Assembly: GCA_948466265.1 (NCBI GenBank)
Contig: CAOJZU010000002.1
Location: 1-64,000, forward strand
Source of the DNA: an uncultured Clostridium sp.
GTDB taxonomy: Bacteria > Bacillota_A > Clostridia > TANB77 > CAG-508
Reading direction: 5' to 3'
DNA: 64,000 nt
The notes beneath the pieces were generated by a model that did no database searches, was not told the DNA's origin, and worked only from the letters and a program-made list of their open reading frames with translations. The translations under genes were made by a program, and so were the position numbers. Shown piece by piece: positions 20,191-31,202 of the stretch; the first letter of the stretch is position 1, and every line of letters starts with the position of its first letter.

Positions 20191-22226
20191 ATGAAAAAGT
20201 TTGAAAAAGATGAGCTAAAGATAGAAAATGTACTAAAGAAAGAATGGCTTATAACAAATGGAATAGGTGGATTTGCATCTTCAACTGTAATAGGATGTAA
20301 TACTAGAAAATACCATGGACTTTTAGTTGCACCTTTTGTAGCACCAGGAAGAAGAAAACTAATACTATCAAAAATAGACGAAAGTATAGAAATAGAAGGA
20401 GAAAACTATAATTTATATACAAATATATCAAATAATTATATATCAGATGGATATAAGTATTTAGAAAGCTTTGAAAAAGATTATATTCCAATATTTACAT
20501 ACAAGATAAAAGATGTAGAGATAAAAAAACTTATTTGTATGGAATATGGAAAAAATACAGTTTGCGTATTATATAAGATAAAAAATAAAGGACAAAAAGC
20601 AAAATTAACACTTGCTCCTATATTAAACTATAGAGATTTTCATCAAATGAATACCAATCATGAATTTAATTTAAAACAAACAATAAAAGACAAAAAAGTT
20701 ACTATAATAATTGATCACAATTCAGAAAATCCAGTTTATATGAATTTAAGTGAAGGTACATATATTGAGCATAAGAATGATGCTTTTAAAAATATGTATT
20801 ATTTGGAGGAAGAAAAAAGAGGATTTTACCCAGAAGAAAATTTAGCAGTTCCTGGTAGATATGAAGTAGAAATTGAAGAAAAAGAAGAAAAAGAAGTAGG
20901 ATTTGAATGCTCATTAGAAGATAACATAGAAGAAATAGACATTAAACAAGTTATAAATAATGAAATAATAAGAATTAGGAAATTAGTACTTGCATCTAAG
21001 TTATATGATATAAAAGAAGAAGAAAAATATCAGCAAAACTATAAAGACTTAATACAAGAATATATAATTGCATCAGATAATTTTATAGTATTTAGACCAA
21101 ACTTTAGGCTTCATACATTAATTGCGGGATATCCGTGGTTTTTAGACTGGGCAAGAGATTCGCTTATTTCATTTGAAGGATTACTTCTTATACCCAAAAG
21201 ATATGAAATAGCAAAAGAAGTACTTTTGACTTTAGTTAGAGATATAAAATTTGGACTAGTTCCAAATGGATATTCAGGATTTGACTCAAGACCACTATAT
21301 AATAGTGCAGACAGTTCACTTCTTTTATTTGAAGCTGTATATAAATATTTAAAATATACAAATGATGTAACATTTATAAAAGGGATATATTCGAGATTAA
21401 AAAATATAATTAAATCATATAAAGAAGGTATAGATTTAGACAATAATAACATATATTTAGATGATGACTTTTTAATTGTTTCTCGGAACTCCAGAAACAC
21501 AAAATACTTGGATGGATGCAAAATATGGAAATTTAGCATTTACACCAAGAAATCGGAAAAGCAGTAGAAATAAATGCACTTTGGTATAATGCACTTAAAA
21601 TAATGCAAGAATTTGCAGGAAGTTATGAAAGTAAAGAAGAAGCAAATATTTATAAAGAAATGGCAGAAGATACAAAAATATCATTTAATAATAAATTCTA
21701 TAATAAAAGAAGAAAATGCCTATATGATGTAATAGGAGACCGGAAGAATAAGACCAAATCAGACTTTTAGTTTGGCATTAAGTTTTCCTGTAATAGACCC
21801 AGATAGTGAAATAGCTGAAAATATTATGGGAGTTGTAGAGAAAAAATTACTTACAGATTATGGATTAAGGACACTTGCAAAAGGTGAACCAAATTACATA
21901 CAAATTTATGAAGGTGATCCATTTAAAAGAGATGCAAGTTACCATCAAGGTCCGGTTTGGCCTTGGCTTTTAGGACTTTACTATAATTCACTTAAAAATA
22001 TGTTGAATTCAGTAAAGCGGAAAAGTAAAAAAACAAAAATTAAAAGAGAAACTAGATGAATTCTGTGAAAATACAGAAAAGACATTTAAAGAAGCGTTAT
22101 ATAGAGATGGTGTAATTCGGAAGTATAGGAGAAATATATGATACAAAAGCTCCATATTCTTCTAAAGGAACACCTGCTCAAGGTTGGAGTGTAGCTGAAG
22201 TTTTTAGAATTATTCTTAGAAAATAA
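20191..22226 (+). CDS. Amylo-alpha-1,6-glucosidase / glycogen-debranching-type enzyme
   Basis: A 676-residue glucosidase with the bacterial GDE N-terminal domain (NGIGGFASSTVIGCNTRKYHGLLVA) and a GH133-like alpha/alpha barrel (YPWFLDWARDSLISFEGLLL, later YHQGPVWPWLLGLYYN). Five C|GGN sites at 21484, 21554, 21741, 22018 and 22118, all in the C-terminal barrel, give IVSGTPETQNTWMDA, TPRNGKAVE, IGDGRIRPNQ, SVKGKVKKQK and GVIGSIGEIYD. In triplet reading the gene falls into four pieces. It presumably acts on glycogen branch points; it is flanked by yvcK and ruvC. Confidence 0.9.
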
Positions 22227-22245
22227 AAGGACGTGATAGATAGAG

Positions 22246-22732
22246 ATGCGAATACTCGGAATAGATCCAGGGTATGGAATAACTGGATACAGTGTAATTG
22301 ACTATATCGGAAATAAATTTAAGCTAATTGCAAGTGGAGCAATAAAAACAGATGCAAAAATGTCATTTCCACTTAGACTTAATGAGATATTTAAGGATTT
22401 AAACCTAATAATAGATAAATACTCTCCTGATAGTATATCTGTTGAAGAGCTATTTTTCAACAACAATGCAAAAACAGCAATAAAAGTTGCAGAGGCAAGA
22501 GGGGTAATACTAATTGTACGGATGTCAGAGGGGAATACCTACATATGAATATACTCCACTTCAAGTAAAGCAAGCAGTAGTAGGATATGGAAGGGCAGAT
22601 AAGATACAAGTACAAAAAATGGTAAAGACAATATTAAATGTAGATGAACTTCCAAAGCTAGACGATACAACAGATAGTATGGCAATGGCTATTTGCCATG
22701 CACATTCGGCGAGATTTGCAGAAAAGCTATAG
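22246..22732 (+). CDS. ruvC: Holliday junction endonuclease RuvC
   Basis: Resolvase nuclease subunit of the RuvABC complex. Catalytic acidic residues fit [19 protein letters not shown] and [13 protein letters not shown]. One C|GGN site at 22519 (GTA C GGA) gives [20 protein letters not shown], aligned with the family; triplet reading stops after 100 residues. Corrected length is 161 residues, the normal size. The CTC GGA at codons 4-5 and ATC GGA near 22299 are ordinary codon pairs. Confidence 0.95.
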
Positions 22733-22758
22733 TTCGAACGATAAATAGGAGTTAAAAT

Positions 22759-23415
22759 ATGAATGAACTAGAAGAAGATGTAATAAAAAGGCGAAAAGAA
22801 AAATGGGAGAATAGATATAAATATTTTGAAAGAAAAGATATAAAATATGATGAATGGCTAAAGACATTTAATAAAGAAATAGAAAATTGCAAAACACCAA
22901 TTATAGATTTAGGGTGTGGCAAAGGAAATAATACATTATACTTAATACAAAAAGGAAAAAAAGTTATTCCTTGTGATTATTCTGAAAAATTAATCGCATA
23001 TATACAAAAGAATTTTCCTGAACTAGAAAGAACAGAATGTTTTGATATGACAAAAGGGTTACCTTTTGAAGATAATTTTACTGATATAGTAATTGCAGAC
23101 TTATCATTACATTATTTTACAAAGGGTACCACCTATAAGATTTTAGAAGAAATAAAAAGGGTCTTAAAACAAAATGGCATATTAATATTTAGAGTTAATT
23201 CAATAAATGATATAAACTTTGAAGCAAAACAAGGCAGAGAAATTGAAAAACATTTATATGAAACAGAAGAGAGTGAATATAAAAGGTTTTTTGATATAAA
23301 TGATATACAAGAATTTTTTAGTACATGGGACATTTTATACATTAATGAAGAAAAGACTGAAAGATTTGGAACAGAAAAGATTGCATGGAAAGGTAAAGTA
23401 CAAGTCAAAAGTTAA
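22759..23415 (+). CDS. SAM-dependent methyltransferase (class I)
   Basis: A 218-residue Rossmann-fold methyltransferase. Motif I IIDLGCGKGNNT lies near residues 50-61, followed by an acidic loop VIPCDYS and the post-motif region DIVIADLSLHYF. The substrate is unknown; the shape resembles tellurite-resistance TehB-like enzymes. The gene is intact. It lies between ruvC and holA. Confidence 0.85.
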   Translation: MNELEEDVIKRRKEKWENRYKYFERKDIKYDEWLKTFNKEIENCKTPIIDLGCGKGNNTLYLIQKGKKVIPCDYSEKLIAYIQKNFPELERTECFDMTKGLPFEDNFTDIVIADLSLHYFTKGTTYKILEEIKRVLKQNGILIFRVNSINDINFEAKQGREIEKHLYETEESEYKRFFDINDIQEFFSTWDILYINEEKTERFGTEKIAWKGKVQVKS

Positions 23416-23427
23416 GTAGGAGAGAAA

Positions 23428-24457
23428 ATGACGGAAGTAAGCTTAGAAAAAGAATTAAAGGAAGAAAAATTAAATTTTATATATGTTTTATATGGAGAAG
23501 AAACATATTTGCTTGAAACCGCTTTAAAAAAGATAAAAAAGTTATTCGGAGAAATAATTACTCGGAATAAACTATATAGAACTAGACGAAGAAAACGTAG
23601 TAAAATCACTTATGCAGGAAATACGGAACACCTTCATTTGGATATCCTAAAAAAATGATAGTTGTTAAAAATTCTGGACTATTTAAGAAAGAAACAAAGA
23701 AAAAAGTTGCTGGACTAAAGGAACTAAGAGATAGTCTAGAAAGTTATTTAAAGGAAAACTTAGGAGATATAAAAGAGAATTTAATACTAGTGTTTGTAGA
23801 GGATAATATAGAAAAACTAAAAGTAACAAAAACAGTAGAAGAAATAGGTGGAGTGATTTGTGAATTTGAATATCAAAAACCACTTCAAATTGAAAAAAGA
23901 TTAGAAGCAATTGCTAATGCATATAAAGTCAATGTAGAAAATGGCACAATAAGAGATTTAATAGAGACTTCTGGGACAAGCATGCAAGAACTGATAAATG
24001 AGATAAGAAAGCTTATAGAATATGCAGGAGAAGGCGGAACTATAACTAGGAAAAGTGTGAAGGAACTTGCAATAAAAACACTAGATAGTAATATATTTGA
24101 CTTAACAGATAATCTTCGGAAAGAAGAATATAGGAGAAGCACTTAAGATATTAGATGAGTTATTGTATCAAAAAGAGCCAATACAAAAAATATTAATTAC
24201 TATGTATAATCATTTTAAGAAGATATATATTGTAAAATTAGCGGAAAAATATAATAAAGACTTAAGCTTAAGCCTTAATCTAAAACCAAATCAAACATTT
24301 TTAATAAATAAATACAAAATGCAAGCTAGGTATTTTACAGAAGGAGAACTAAGAAGTATCTTAGACGATATGATAAAATTAGATAGCGACTATAAAGTAC
24401 GGTTTAATTGATGTAAATATAGGAGTAGAGACAATACTTTGTAATTATTGTAGTTAA
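23428..24457 (+). CDS. holA: DNA polymerase III delta subunit
   Basis: Clamp-loader delta subunit that opens the sliding clamp. Recognised by NFIYVLYGEETYLLETALKKIK, MIVVKNSGLFKKE and a C-terminal helical collar domain. Four C|GGN sites: 23563, 23624, 24117 and 24400, giving IITGINYIELDEENVV, EIGTPSFGYPKKMIVV, DNLGKKNIGEALK and KVGLIDVNIGVE. Corrected length is 341 residues, normal for HolA; in triplet reading the gene would be three open pieces and two stretches without a product. Confidence 0.9.
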
Positions 24458-24470
24458 AGGAATGGATATG

Positions 24471-24499
24471 AAGAGTTTAGCAAATTGCTAGACTCTTTT
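24471..24499 (+). terminator. Terminator after holA
   Basis: Hairpin AAGAGTTTAGC / GCTAGACTCTT with trailing T residues. Confidence 0.85.
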
Positions 24500-24575
24500 G
24501 TCATATAAAATAATCAAAGGTAAATTGTTTAAAAACTTAACAAAGCGGAAAGAATATATGTAGGAGGTAATTTTT

Positions 24576-25509
24576 ATGTATAATTTTAGAACCGACTTAG
24601 CATTAGAAAGAAGAGAAATAGTAGAAAAATTAAATGGAGAAGGTATTGATGGAATTGAAGTAGAAGAAGTAGATTCAAGTGAAAAAATTAAAATATCTAA
24701 AGTTAAAGTAACAAATAAAAATGGAGAACAAGCGATTCGGAAAACCTATGCGGAACTTATATAACAATAGATATAAAAAAGCTTAAAATAGCAACTTATG
24801 AGGAAATAGAAGAAGCAGCAAATGTTCTTGCAAATGAATTAAAACAGCTTGTAAACATGCATGTAGATTCTCTTGCAGATGCCTTAGTAGTAGGACTTGG
24901 AAATGAATATGTAACACCAGATTCGCTTCGGACCAAAAGTTGTAGCAAACATAGAAGTTACAAGGCATGTAATAAAATATTTGCCTGAGTATGTAGAAGA
25001 AGGAACAAGACCCATAAGTGCAATATCACCAGGTGTACTTGGTACAACTGGAATTGAAACTTTAGAGATATTAGAAGGAATAGTAGATAAAACAAAGCCT
25101 AAATTGTTAATTGTAATAGATGCACTAGCTTCAAGAAGTATGGAAAGGATAAGTAGTACAATACAGCTTTCAGATACAGGAATTGTGCCAGGTGCAGGAG
25201 TTGGAAATACAAGAAAAGAATTAAGTATAGATACTTTAGGAATTCCAGTAATAGCAATAGGTGTACCTACAGTTGTAGAAAGTGCAGTAATGGTAAATGA
25301 AGCACTAGATTTGTTTATAAAAAAACTACAAGAAGAAGCAAGGTCTAATGATTATTTAAATGAACTACAGGAAAAAGACAATTATGAAGATATAAAAGAA
25401 GCACTAAATCCAGGAGATTATAACATGATAGTAACTCCAAAAGAGATAGACGAACTTATTGATAATATGAAAGAAATTGTTGCAAAGCGGAATTAATTAC
25501 TCATTATAA
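24576..25509 (+). CDS. gpr: Germination protease (GPR endopeptidase)
   Basis: Protease that degrades small acid-soluble spore proteins during germination. Recognised by FRTDLALERREIV, LVVGLGNEYVTPDSLGPKVV, ARPISAISPGVLGTTGIET-like spacing (TRPISAISPGVLGTTG) and VPGAGVGNTRKELS. Four C|GGN sites: 24738 and 24751 (only 13 bases apart), 24929 and 25488, giving AIGKPMGTYITID, SLGPKVVAN and VAKGINYSL. Corrected length is 309 residues. The gene strongly indicates a spore former. Confidence 0.94.
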
Positions 25510-25518
25510 CTTTTACTA

Positions 25519-25643
25519 AGGACGCACGAGAATCAGCATCTTACGTTGTTGTTGCTCAGTCGATTTCCCATCGATGTACACAAGTACACCTCAGGGAATA
25601 TCTTCTTCACACGCCTAGTAATATACTAATTCTCGTGTGTCCT
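25519..25643. repeat. 125-bp element with 15-bp terminal inverted repeats
   Basis: AGGACGCACGAGAAT at the left edge pairs with ATTCTCGTGTGTCCT at the right edge (one mismatch). The interior contains TCGATTTCCCATCGA and TGTACACAAGTACA. It fills the gap between the convergent gpr and TraX genes. It may be a MITE-like insertion or a bidirectional terminator. Confidence 0.65.
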
Positions 25644-26382
25644 ACATTAGCGATAAAATATAAATAATTAAAAGATGTAATGGATAGAAAAGATATAAAA
25701 AGTATTTTGTATCTTTTCCTTTTTTATGATTATATAAATTTATAAATATAAGTGGTATTATTGTAAAAATAGCAATAGCTAAATATGTAAAGGATTTATC
25801 AAATAATAAATAAAAGCTATAGAACTGTATAACACATGCTATAAAAGATAAATTCATTAAAATCTTATGGTTTCTGAAGAAGTAAAAACAAAAGATTATT
25901 AAAACTCCGAAATATCCATAATCGCATTTAGCAAATTCAGCTATAGCTGCAAGCAAAATAAATGCCACAAAACCTAAGAGTTGATATAACCTATGTTTCG
26001 CTATATTTTTACATTCCAATTTATTTAATTTATCATAAACAGTTATTGCTAAAAGTCCAAATGTAAGAGTAAAGAATATATTTAAATGCCAAGGATTTGT
26101 AAATGTTGATAAAAATAGCATGAATGGAATTTGGGAGATAAGTGCAAACAAAAGTAACCTTAAAAAGTACTTCTTAAGGTTACTTGTATGAATATATCCT
26201 TCAGTTATTTGATATGCAAAGATTGGAAAAGCTATTCTACCTATAAGGTTTAGAAAAGAAAACTTTCCAAATATTAAATAAGAGAAGTGGTCACATGCCA
26301 TAGTAAATACTGCTATTAATTTCAAAACAAAAGAAGACATATGTTTAAATTTTATCCTTTCTATTAGTTTCTTTTTTCTCAT
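25642..26382 (-). CDS. TraX-family membrane protein
   Basis: A 246-residue integral membrane protein with about seven helices. [22 protein letters not shown] and [15 protein letters not shown] are typical of the TraX family, related to the F-pilin acetylase; chromosomal copies are often near cell-surface glycan genes. It overlaps the glycosyltransferase upstream by 38 bases, so the two are translationally coupled. TTC GGA near 25909 is an ordinary Phe-Gly pair. Confidence 0.82.
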   Translation of the reverse strand: MRKKKLIERIKFKHMSSFVLKLIAVFTMACDHFSYLIFGKFSFLNLIGRIAFPIFAYQITEGYIHTSNLKKYFLRLLLFALISQIPFMLFLSTFTNPWHLNIFFTLTFGLLAITVYDKLNKLECKNIAKHRLYQLLGFVAFILLAAIAEFAKCDYGYFGVLIIFCFYFFRNHKILMNLSFIACVIQFYSFYLLFDKSFTYLAIAIFTIIPLIFINLYNHKKGKDTKYFLYLFYPLHLLIIYILSLM

Positions 26383-27321
26383 TATATGAATCTATAAAAT
26401 ATAAAGGTCTTCTTTTAACCTCATAAAAAGCTCGTCCTAGATATTCTCCAATAAGTCCTAAAAATATAAGCTGAATTCCACCAAGGAATAATATAACAAC
26501 CATCATAGAAGCATATCCAGATACATCAGCTCCATAAATTAAAGTTTTAAAGATGATGGTTAGCATATAAATAAATCCTACAAAAGATACTAATAATCCG
26601 AACAATAGCAGCCCAGCGAAGAGGAGAAGTGGTAAATGAAGTTATACCGTCTATTGATAGGTTTAAAAGTCTTCTATAATTCCATTTTGTTTTTCCGTGC
26701 TGCCCTAGGGTCTCTATCATATAAAATTTCTTTTTTATTATAACCAATCCAACTATAAAGTCCTTTAGTGTATCTTTGAGATTCTCTTAAAGACTTAATT
26801 GCTTCAACACAGCGTCTGTCTAAAAGTCTAAAGTCTCCAGTATCTTTTTGAATCTCGATATTAGTCATACTTTGAAGAGTTCTATAGAATCCCCAAGAAG
26901 TAAGTTTCTTTAAAGGACTTTCGCCTTTTCTAGATTTACGCCTTGCATAAACATCATCATAACCTTCTTCCCAGTACTTAAGCATTTCAGGGATAAGTTC
27001 AGGTGGGTCTTGAAGGTCTGCATCTATTATAACTAAACAATCTCCTTTTAAATAATCAAATCCAGCACACATTGCTATTTCTTTACCATAATTTCTAGAT
27101 AAATTTACATAGTTAATTCTAGAATCTTTTTTTCTTAAGAATTTGATTAAATCTAGAGTATCGTCTTTACTACCATCATTTACAAATAAAACTTCAAAAT
27201 CATATTTACTTTGTTCATCCATTAAAGTCGCAAGTCTATCATATAAAAGCGGAATAACCTCATGTTCATTATATGCAGGAACAAGTATTGTAACTAATTT
27301 TTTTCTATCTACTAAGTCCAT
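26345..27321 (-). CDS. GtrB/DPM1-like membrane glycosyltransferase
   Basis: Family 2 glycosyltransferase, probably loading a sugar onto undecaprenyl phosphate. Motifs are [22 protein letters not shown] and [13 protein letters not shown]; two C-terminal membrane helices follow. Two C|GGN sites on its own sense strand, read as CCG on the plus strand with the surplus base at 26697 and 26600, give [18 protein letters not shown] and [15 protein letters not shown]. Corrected length is 324 residues. This minus-strand gene shows that the surplus base follows the gene, not the sequenced strand. Confidence 0.92.
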
Positions 27322-27480
27322 AAATATTGCCTTTCTTTACTTAAATATATCTATCTATTATATATTTATATCATAAATGCAAGGTATAGTAAAGCAAAAA
27401 TTAATTTTTTATTTATTGTCTTTTCTAACAAATTATGCTAAAATTATATATATTTTGAATAAAGGGGAATAAGTTTAAAA

Positions 27481-28275
27481 GTGAATGTATTTTTAACACT
27501 AGCATTTCTATTTTTCATAGGAAGTATAATTGGTTGGGTGCTAGAATTATTTTATAGAAAAATTATATCAAAGGGTACATGGATTAACCCAGGATTTTTA
27601 GTTGGTCCGTACTTACCTTTATATGGTTTTGGATTATGTGCATTTTATTTATTATCACAAATAAACCTAAATAGCATTTTAGTAATTTTAATTATGATGG
27701 TATCAGTTACAGCAATAGAATATATTGCAGGAATAATCTTTATAAAAGGAATGGGAGTTAAGCTTTGGGATTATTCAAATAACCTAGGAAATGTAGATGG
27801 GCTTATATGTCCACTATATACATTACTTTGGGGAATATTAGGTGCAATATATTATTATTTAATAAACCCACATATACTAAATTCTTTAGACTGGCTTGAA
27901 AACAATTTAGCTTTTAGCTTTGTTATAGGATTTTTCTTTGGAATTATAGTCATTGATACTGCATATAGTACACAAATAGTTGTTAAAATACGTAAATTTG
28001 CAATAGAAAAAGGACTAGTTGTAAAATACGAAGAATTAAAAGCAAGTATATTAGAGCAAACAGTTAAGAATAAAGAAAAGTATTCATTTGTATTTGCAAT
28101 TGGTAATAACGTAAAAGCTATAGAAGAACATTTAAATGAATATATGAAAGAACAGATTAAACGTACAGACAAGTTAAAGAAAAGTATAAATGTATTTATA
28201 AGAGATAAAGTTAGATTAAAAAAGAAAGTGCAGGAGAATTTAGAAAATGAAAGCAGTAATACAAAGAGTAAGTAA
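27481..28275 (+). CDS. Putative ABC-transporter type IV membrane protein
   Basis: A 264-residue protein with five or six hydrophobic segments ([45 protein letters not shown]) and a charged coiled-coil C terminus. This matches a widespread Firmicute family labelled ABC-transporter type IV; function unknown. GTG start at 27481 after AAAGGGGA. It overlaps dtd by 29 bases. No C|GGN site. Confidence 0.75.
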   Translation: MNVFLTLAFLFFIGSIIGWVLELFYRKIISKGTWINPGFLVGPYLPLYGFGLCAFYLLSQINLNSILVILIMMVSVTAIEYIAGIIFIKGMGVKLWDYSNNLGNVDGLICPLYTLLWGILGAIYYYLINPHILNSLDWLENNLAFSFVIGFFFGIIVIDTAYSTQIVVKIRKFAIEKGLVVKYEELKASILEQTVKNKEKYSFVFAIGNNVKAIEEHLNEYMKEQIKRTDKLKKSINVFIRDKVRLKKKVQENLENESSNTKSK

Positions 28276-28685
28276 AGCAAAAGTTAAAGTAGAAAATAAA
28301 ATAGTTGGAGAAATAAAAAATGGGCTTTTAGTATTACTTGGTGTAACACATGAAGATACTAAGGAAAAGGCAGATTATTTAGTAAACAAAATGTTGAATT
28401 TAAGGATATTTCAAGATGAAAATGATAAAATGAATTTATCAGTAAAAGATATAGATGGAGAAATTCTAGTTGTATCACAATTTACACTTTATGCAGATAC
28501 AAGCTCTCGGGAATAGACCTTCTTTTACTAGAGCTGCAAAGCCAGAAGAAGCAAATATGCTTTATGAATATTTCATAGAAAAATGCAAAGAAGATGGAAT
28601 TAATGTGCAAAACGGAGAATTTGGTGCACATATGGAAGTAGAACTTTTAAATGATGGACCAGTAACAATAATTATAGATAAATGA
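28247..28685 (+). CDS. dtd: D-aminoacyl-tRNA deacylase
   Basis: Proofreading enzyme that removes D-amino acids, and glycine mischarged on tRNA-Ala, from tRNA. Recognised by [35 protein letters not shown] and the C-terminal [17 protein letters not shown]. One C|GGN site at 28508 (TCT C GGG) sits inside the conserved GNRPSF active-site motif. Corrected length is 145 residues. It starts within the end of the upstream gene. Confidence 0.95.
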
Positions 28686-28691
28686 AAAAGA

Positions 28692-28747
28692 ACAAAGTAT
28701 GTAGAGAATAGAAAAGACTATTGACTACATACTTTGTGTTTTTTTGC
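28692..28747. terminator. Terminator between convergent genes
   Basis: Perfect 13-base stem ACAAAGTATGTAG / CTACATACTTTGT with a following T run; ends dtd. Confidence 0.85.
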
Positions 28748-28812
28748 CAAAGCTTAGAAATTTATGGCATAGGCAAGGCTAGAGAGTTGCAGATGGTTAC
28801 CATTACTGTACA

Positions 28813-29052
28813 CTAAATTTTAAATAAACAATAATACTGATTTTTTTTCATAGTTTTTTTTACCACTTTAGGGGATAATCCAAATAAACTACAGACTCGG
28901 TCTATTTCATTTTGATAGAAGTTACCTTTTATTGTAGAGGTGTTTCTGGAAGAATTTGCAGTTTTTATAGCTTTTGCAAATAAAGCATCCAAATATATGG
29001 TTCTAGAAACTCCTTCTGACCGATTTTGAGGGTTAAATTTATATATTGCCAT
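28813..29052 (-). CDS. Small hypothetical protein with an in-frame CGG
   Basis: A 79-residue protein beginning MAIYKFNPQN with a clean AGGAGG site. It has a conserved-looking helical C terminus (EIDRVCSLFGLSPKVVKK) resembling small regulatory or mobile-element proteins. Codon 11 is CGG (plus-strand 29020-29022) and must be read as an ordinary triplet, since a +1 skip there runs into a stop soon after. It is one of the few exceptions to the C|GGN pattern. Confidence 0.6.
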   Translation of the reverse strand: MAIYKFNPQNRSEGVSRTIYLDALFAKAIKTANSSRNTSTIKGNFYQNEIDRVCSLFGLSPKVVKKTMKKNQYYCLFKI

Positions 29053-29249
29053 ATTATTTCCTCCTGCCTCTTTATAGATTACAACCTCTAAGCCTTTTTT
29101 CAACTAATAGGGTACTTTCACCCATATCAGTTATCCAATCATATCATTTTATGTTAAATATTACAACCAAAATTAAGTAAACTTTAATAAAATATATATT
29201 GTCATTTAAAAATCTAAAGTATATAATAAATATATGAGGTTTAAATAAA

Positions 29250-29747
29250 ATGATTGTTAGAGTTAAAGAAAATAGGGTTTCAAAAATAAGAGAAAAAAGA
29301 GAATTTTTAACTGCTCTTATAAAGATAAAACATCATATAAAAATACAAATGATGCTTAGCAAATATATACAACATGGTAATACAAATGTATATATACATT
29401 CAAGAAATGTTGCGTATTATAGCTTTTTATTCGCAAAATTCTTAGAAAGAAAGCTTAAATATCATATAAACTATGAGATATTAACAGTAGGAGCTATGTT
29501 TCATGATTTCTTTTTATATGATTGGCATGAAACAGACGGAAGACCAAGACTTCATGGACTTAGACACCCACAAATTGCAAGCAAAAATGCTGAAAAGTTT
29601 TATGACATAAATGAAGAAGAAAAGATAATTATAGAGTCACATATGTGGCCATTAACTTTTAGAAAATTTCCAAAAACAGCCGAGGCAAAAATTATTTGTC
29701 TTATAGATAAATGCTGCAGTACAGTAGAAACATTTAGAAGAGCATAA
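29250..29747 (+). CDS. HD-domain phosphohydrolase
   Basis: A 165-residue HD-superfamily protein. Metal-binding residues fit HSRNVAYYSF, GAMFHDFFLYDWHE, HPQIASKNAEKFY and IESHMWPL. It is typical of Firmicute proteins annotated as HD-domain phosphohydrolases; the substrate is unknown. It is intact and ends just before a strong terminator. Confidence 0.82.
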   Translation: MIVRVKENRVSKIREKREFLTALIKIKHHIKIQMMLSKYIQHGNTNVYIHSRNVAYYSFLFAKFLERKLKYHINYEILTVGAMFHDFFLYDWHETDGRPRLHGLRHPQIASKNAEKFYDINEEEKIIIESHMWPLTFRKFPKTAEAKIICLIDKCCSTVETFRRA

Positions 29748-29757
29748 AAAGAGAATA

Positions 29758-29787
29758 GATCCCTCTACCAATAGGTAGAGGGGTTTT
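29758..29787 (+). terminator. Terminator after the HD gene
   Basis: Stem CCCTCTACC / GGTAGAGGG with a T run. Confidence 0.88.
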
Positions 29788-29868
29788 AAGCGGAGCAGGT
29801 GTTTTGCAGAATTTACTTGATTTTTTTTATATAAACAAATATAATAAAAACAAGAATGGAGGTTAGTT

Positions 29869-31033
29869 ATGAAAGACACATTTATTTCAAGTGATGTTAT
29901 ATATATAGGAGCAGATGATAAAGATATAGATTTATTTGAAAGTCAATATATTGTACCAAATGGTATTTCATATAATTCATATTTAATAAGAGACGAAAAA
30001 ATAACTATAATGGATACAATAGACAAAAGAAAAACTGATGAATGGATAGAAAATTTAGAAAAAGCATTAAAAGGAGACGAGCCATATTATTTAGTCGTTT
30101 CTCATGTGGAGCCAGATCATGCATACAATATAGAGAAAATTGCAAGAAAGTATCCTAATATGAAACTAATTGGTAATGAAAAAACTTTTGCTTTTTTACC
30201 ACAATTTTTTGATATTCCAAATTTAGAGAAAAGAAAAGTTGTAGTGAAAGAAGGAGACGAGATAAGTCTTGGAAAGCATACCTTAAAATTTTTTATGGCA
30301 CCAATGGTACATTGGCCAGAAGTAATGGTAACTTACGAAACTTATGAAAAAATACTATTTTCAGCAGATGGATTTGGAAAATTTGGAAGCTTAGACACTG
30401 AAGAAGATTGGGACTGTGAAGCTAGAAGATATTATTTTAATATAGTTCGGAAAATACGGAGCACCTGTACAAATGTTACTTAAAAAGGCTGGAGATTTAG
30501 ATATAAAGACAATATGTCCATTACATGGACCAATATTAAAAGAAAAGTTAGGATACTATATAGAAAAGTATAATATTTGGAGTAGCTATAAAGCAGAAGA
30601 TGAAGGAGTAACTATTGCCTATGCATCAATTCATGGAAATACAGAAGAAGTTGCAAAAGAAATGGCTAAGATTTTAGAAGAAAAAGGCGCAAAGGTTAGT
30701 CTTTTTGACCTTGCAAGATGTGATATGGCAGAAGCGATAGAAGACGCATTTAGATATGATAAATTAATAATTGCTGCTTCTAGTTATAATGCAGAAGTGT
30801 TCCCACCAATGAATAATTTCTTATGTAGTTTAAAGGGAAAAAATTATCAAAACCGTAAAGTAGGTATAATAGAAAATGGTACATGGGCACCAAGTGCTGC
30901 AAAATGTATGAAAGAGATATTAGAAGAAATGAAAGATATAACAATATGTGAGCCAGTAGTTACTGTAAAATCAAGATTAAAAGAAGAAACAAGAGAAGAG
31001 CTTTTGAAATTAGTAGAAAATATCTTAGAATAA
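29869..31033 (+). CDS. Flavodiiron protein (A-type flavoprotein)
   Basis: Oxygen or nitric-oxide reductase of anaerobes. The N-terminal beta-lactamase-like di-iron domain has VVSHVEPDHAYN (HxExDH) and APMVHWPEVMVTY; the C-terminal flavodoxin domain begins IAYASIHGNTEEVA. One C|GGN site at 30448 (GTT C GGA) gives FNIVGKYGAPVQMLL, joining the two halves. Corrected length is 387 residues. The following TAC GGA is an ordinary codon pair. It indicates an anaerobe exposed to oxidative stress. Confidence 0.93.
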
Positions 31034-31077
31034 TGGAAAATTGTAAATCAGAAAAATCGGAGGGAAAATAACAAAAG

Positions 31078-31113
31078 AGAAGTCTTTACCTTAGGGTGAG
31101 GGCTTCTTTTTTT
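31078..31113 (+). terminator. Terminator after the flavodiiron gene
   Basis: Stem AGAAGTC...TTACC with GGTGAGGGCTTCT, then a T run. Confidence 0.8.
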
Positions 31114-31137
31114 GTATATATATTAAATTTTTCTTAA

Positions 31138-31171
31138 TGTCACTTAGTTGTCACTTTAGGTTTGTTATAAT
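31138..31171 (+). promoter_or_regulatory. Response-regulator-type direct repeats plus -10 box
   Basis: TGTCACTT occurs twice, at 31138 and 31149, an 11-base spacing typical of tandem OmpR-family regulator sites. The repeats sit over the -35 position of a TATAAT at 31166-31171, which lacks a good -35 box of its own. The site precedes the ABC resistance genes; the regulator encoded at 35156 is the likely ligand. Confidence 0.6.
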
Positions 31172-31202
31172 TAAATTAAAGAAAAAACTTAGGAGGTTAA
31201 AT

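Noticed and set aside
20161..31065. CGGAGG in intergenic DNA (near 20180 and 31058) as C|GGN sites
   Set aside because: These are in ribosome-binding-like or non-coding sequence and not in any reading frame.
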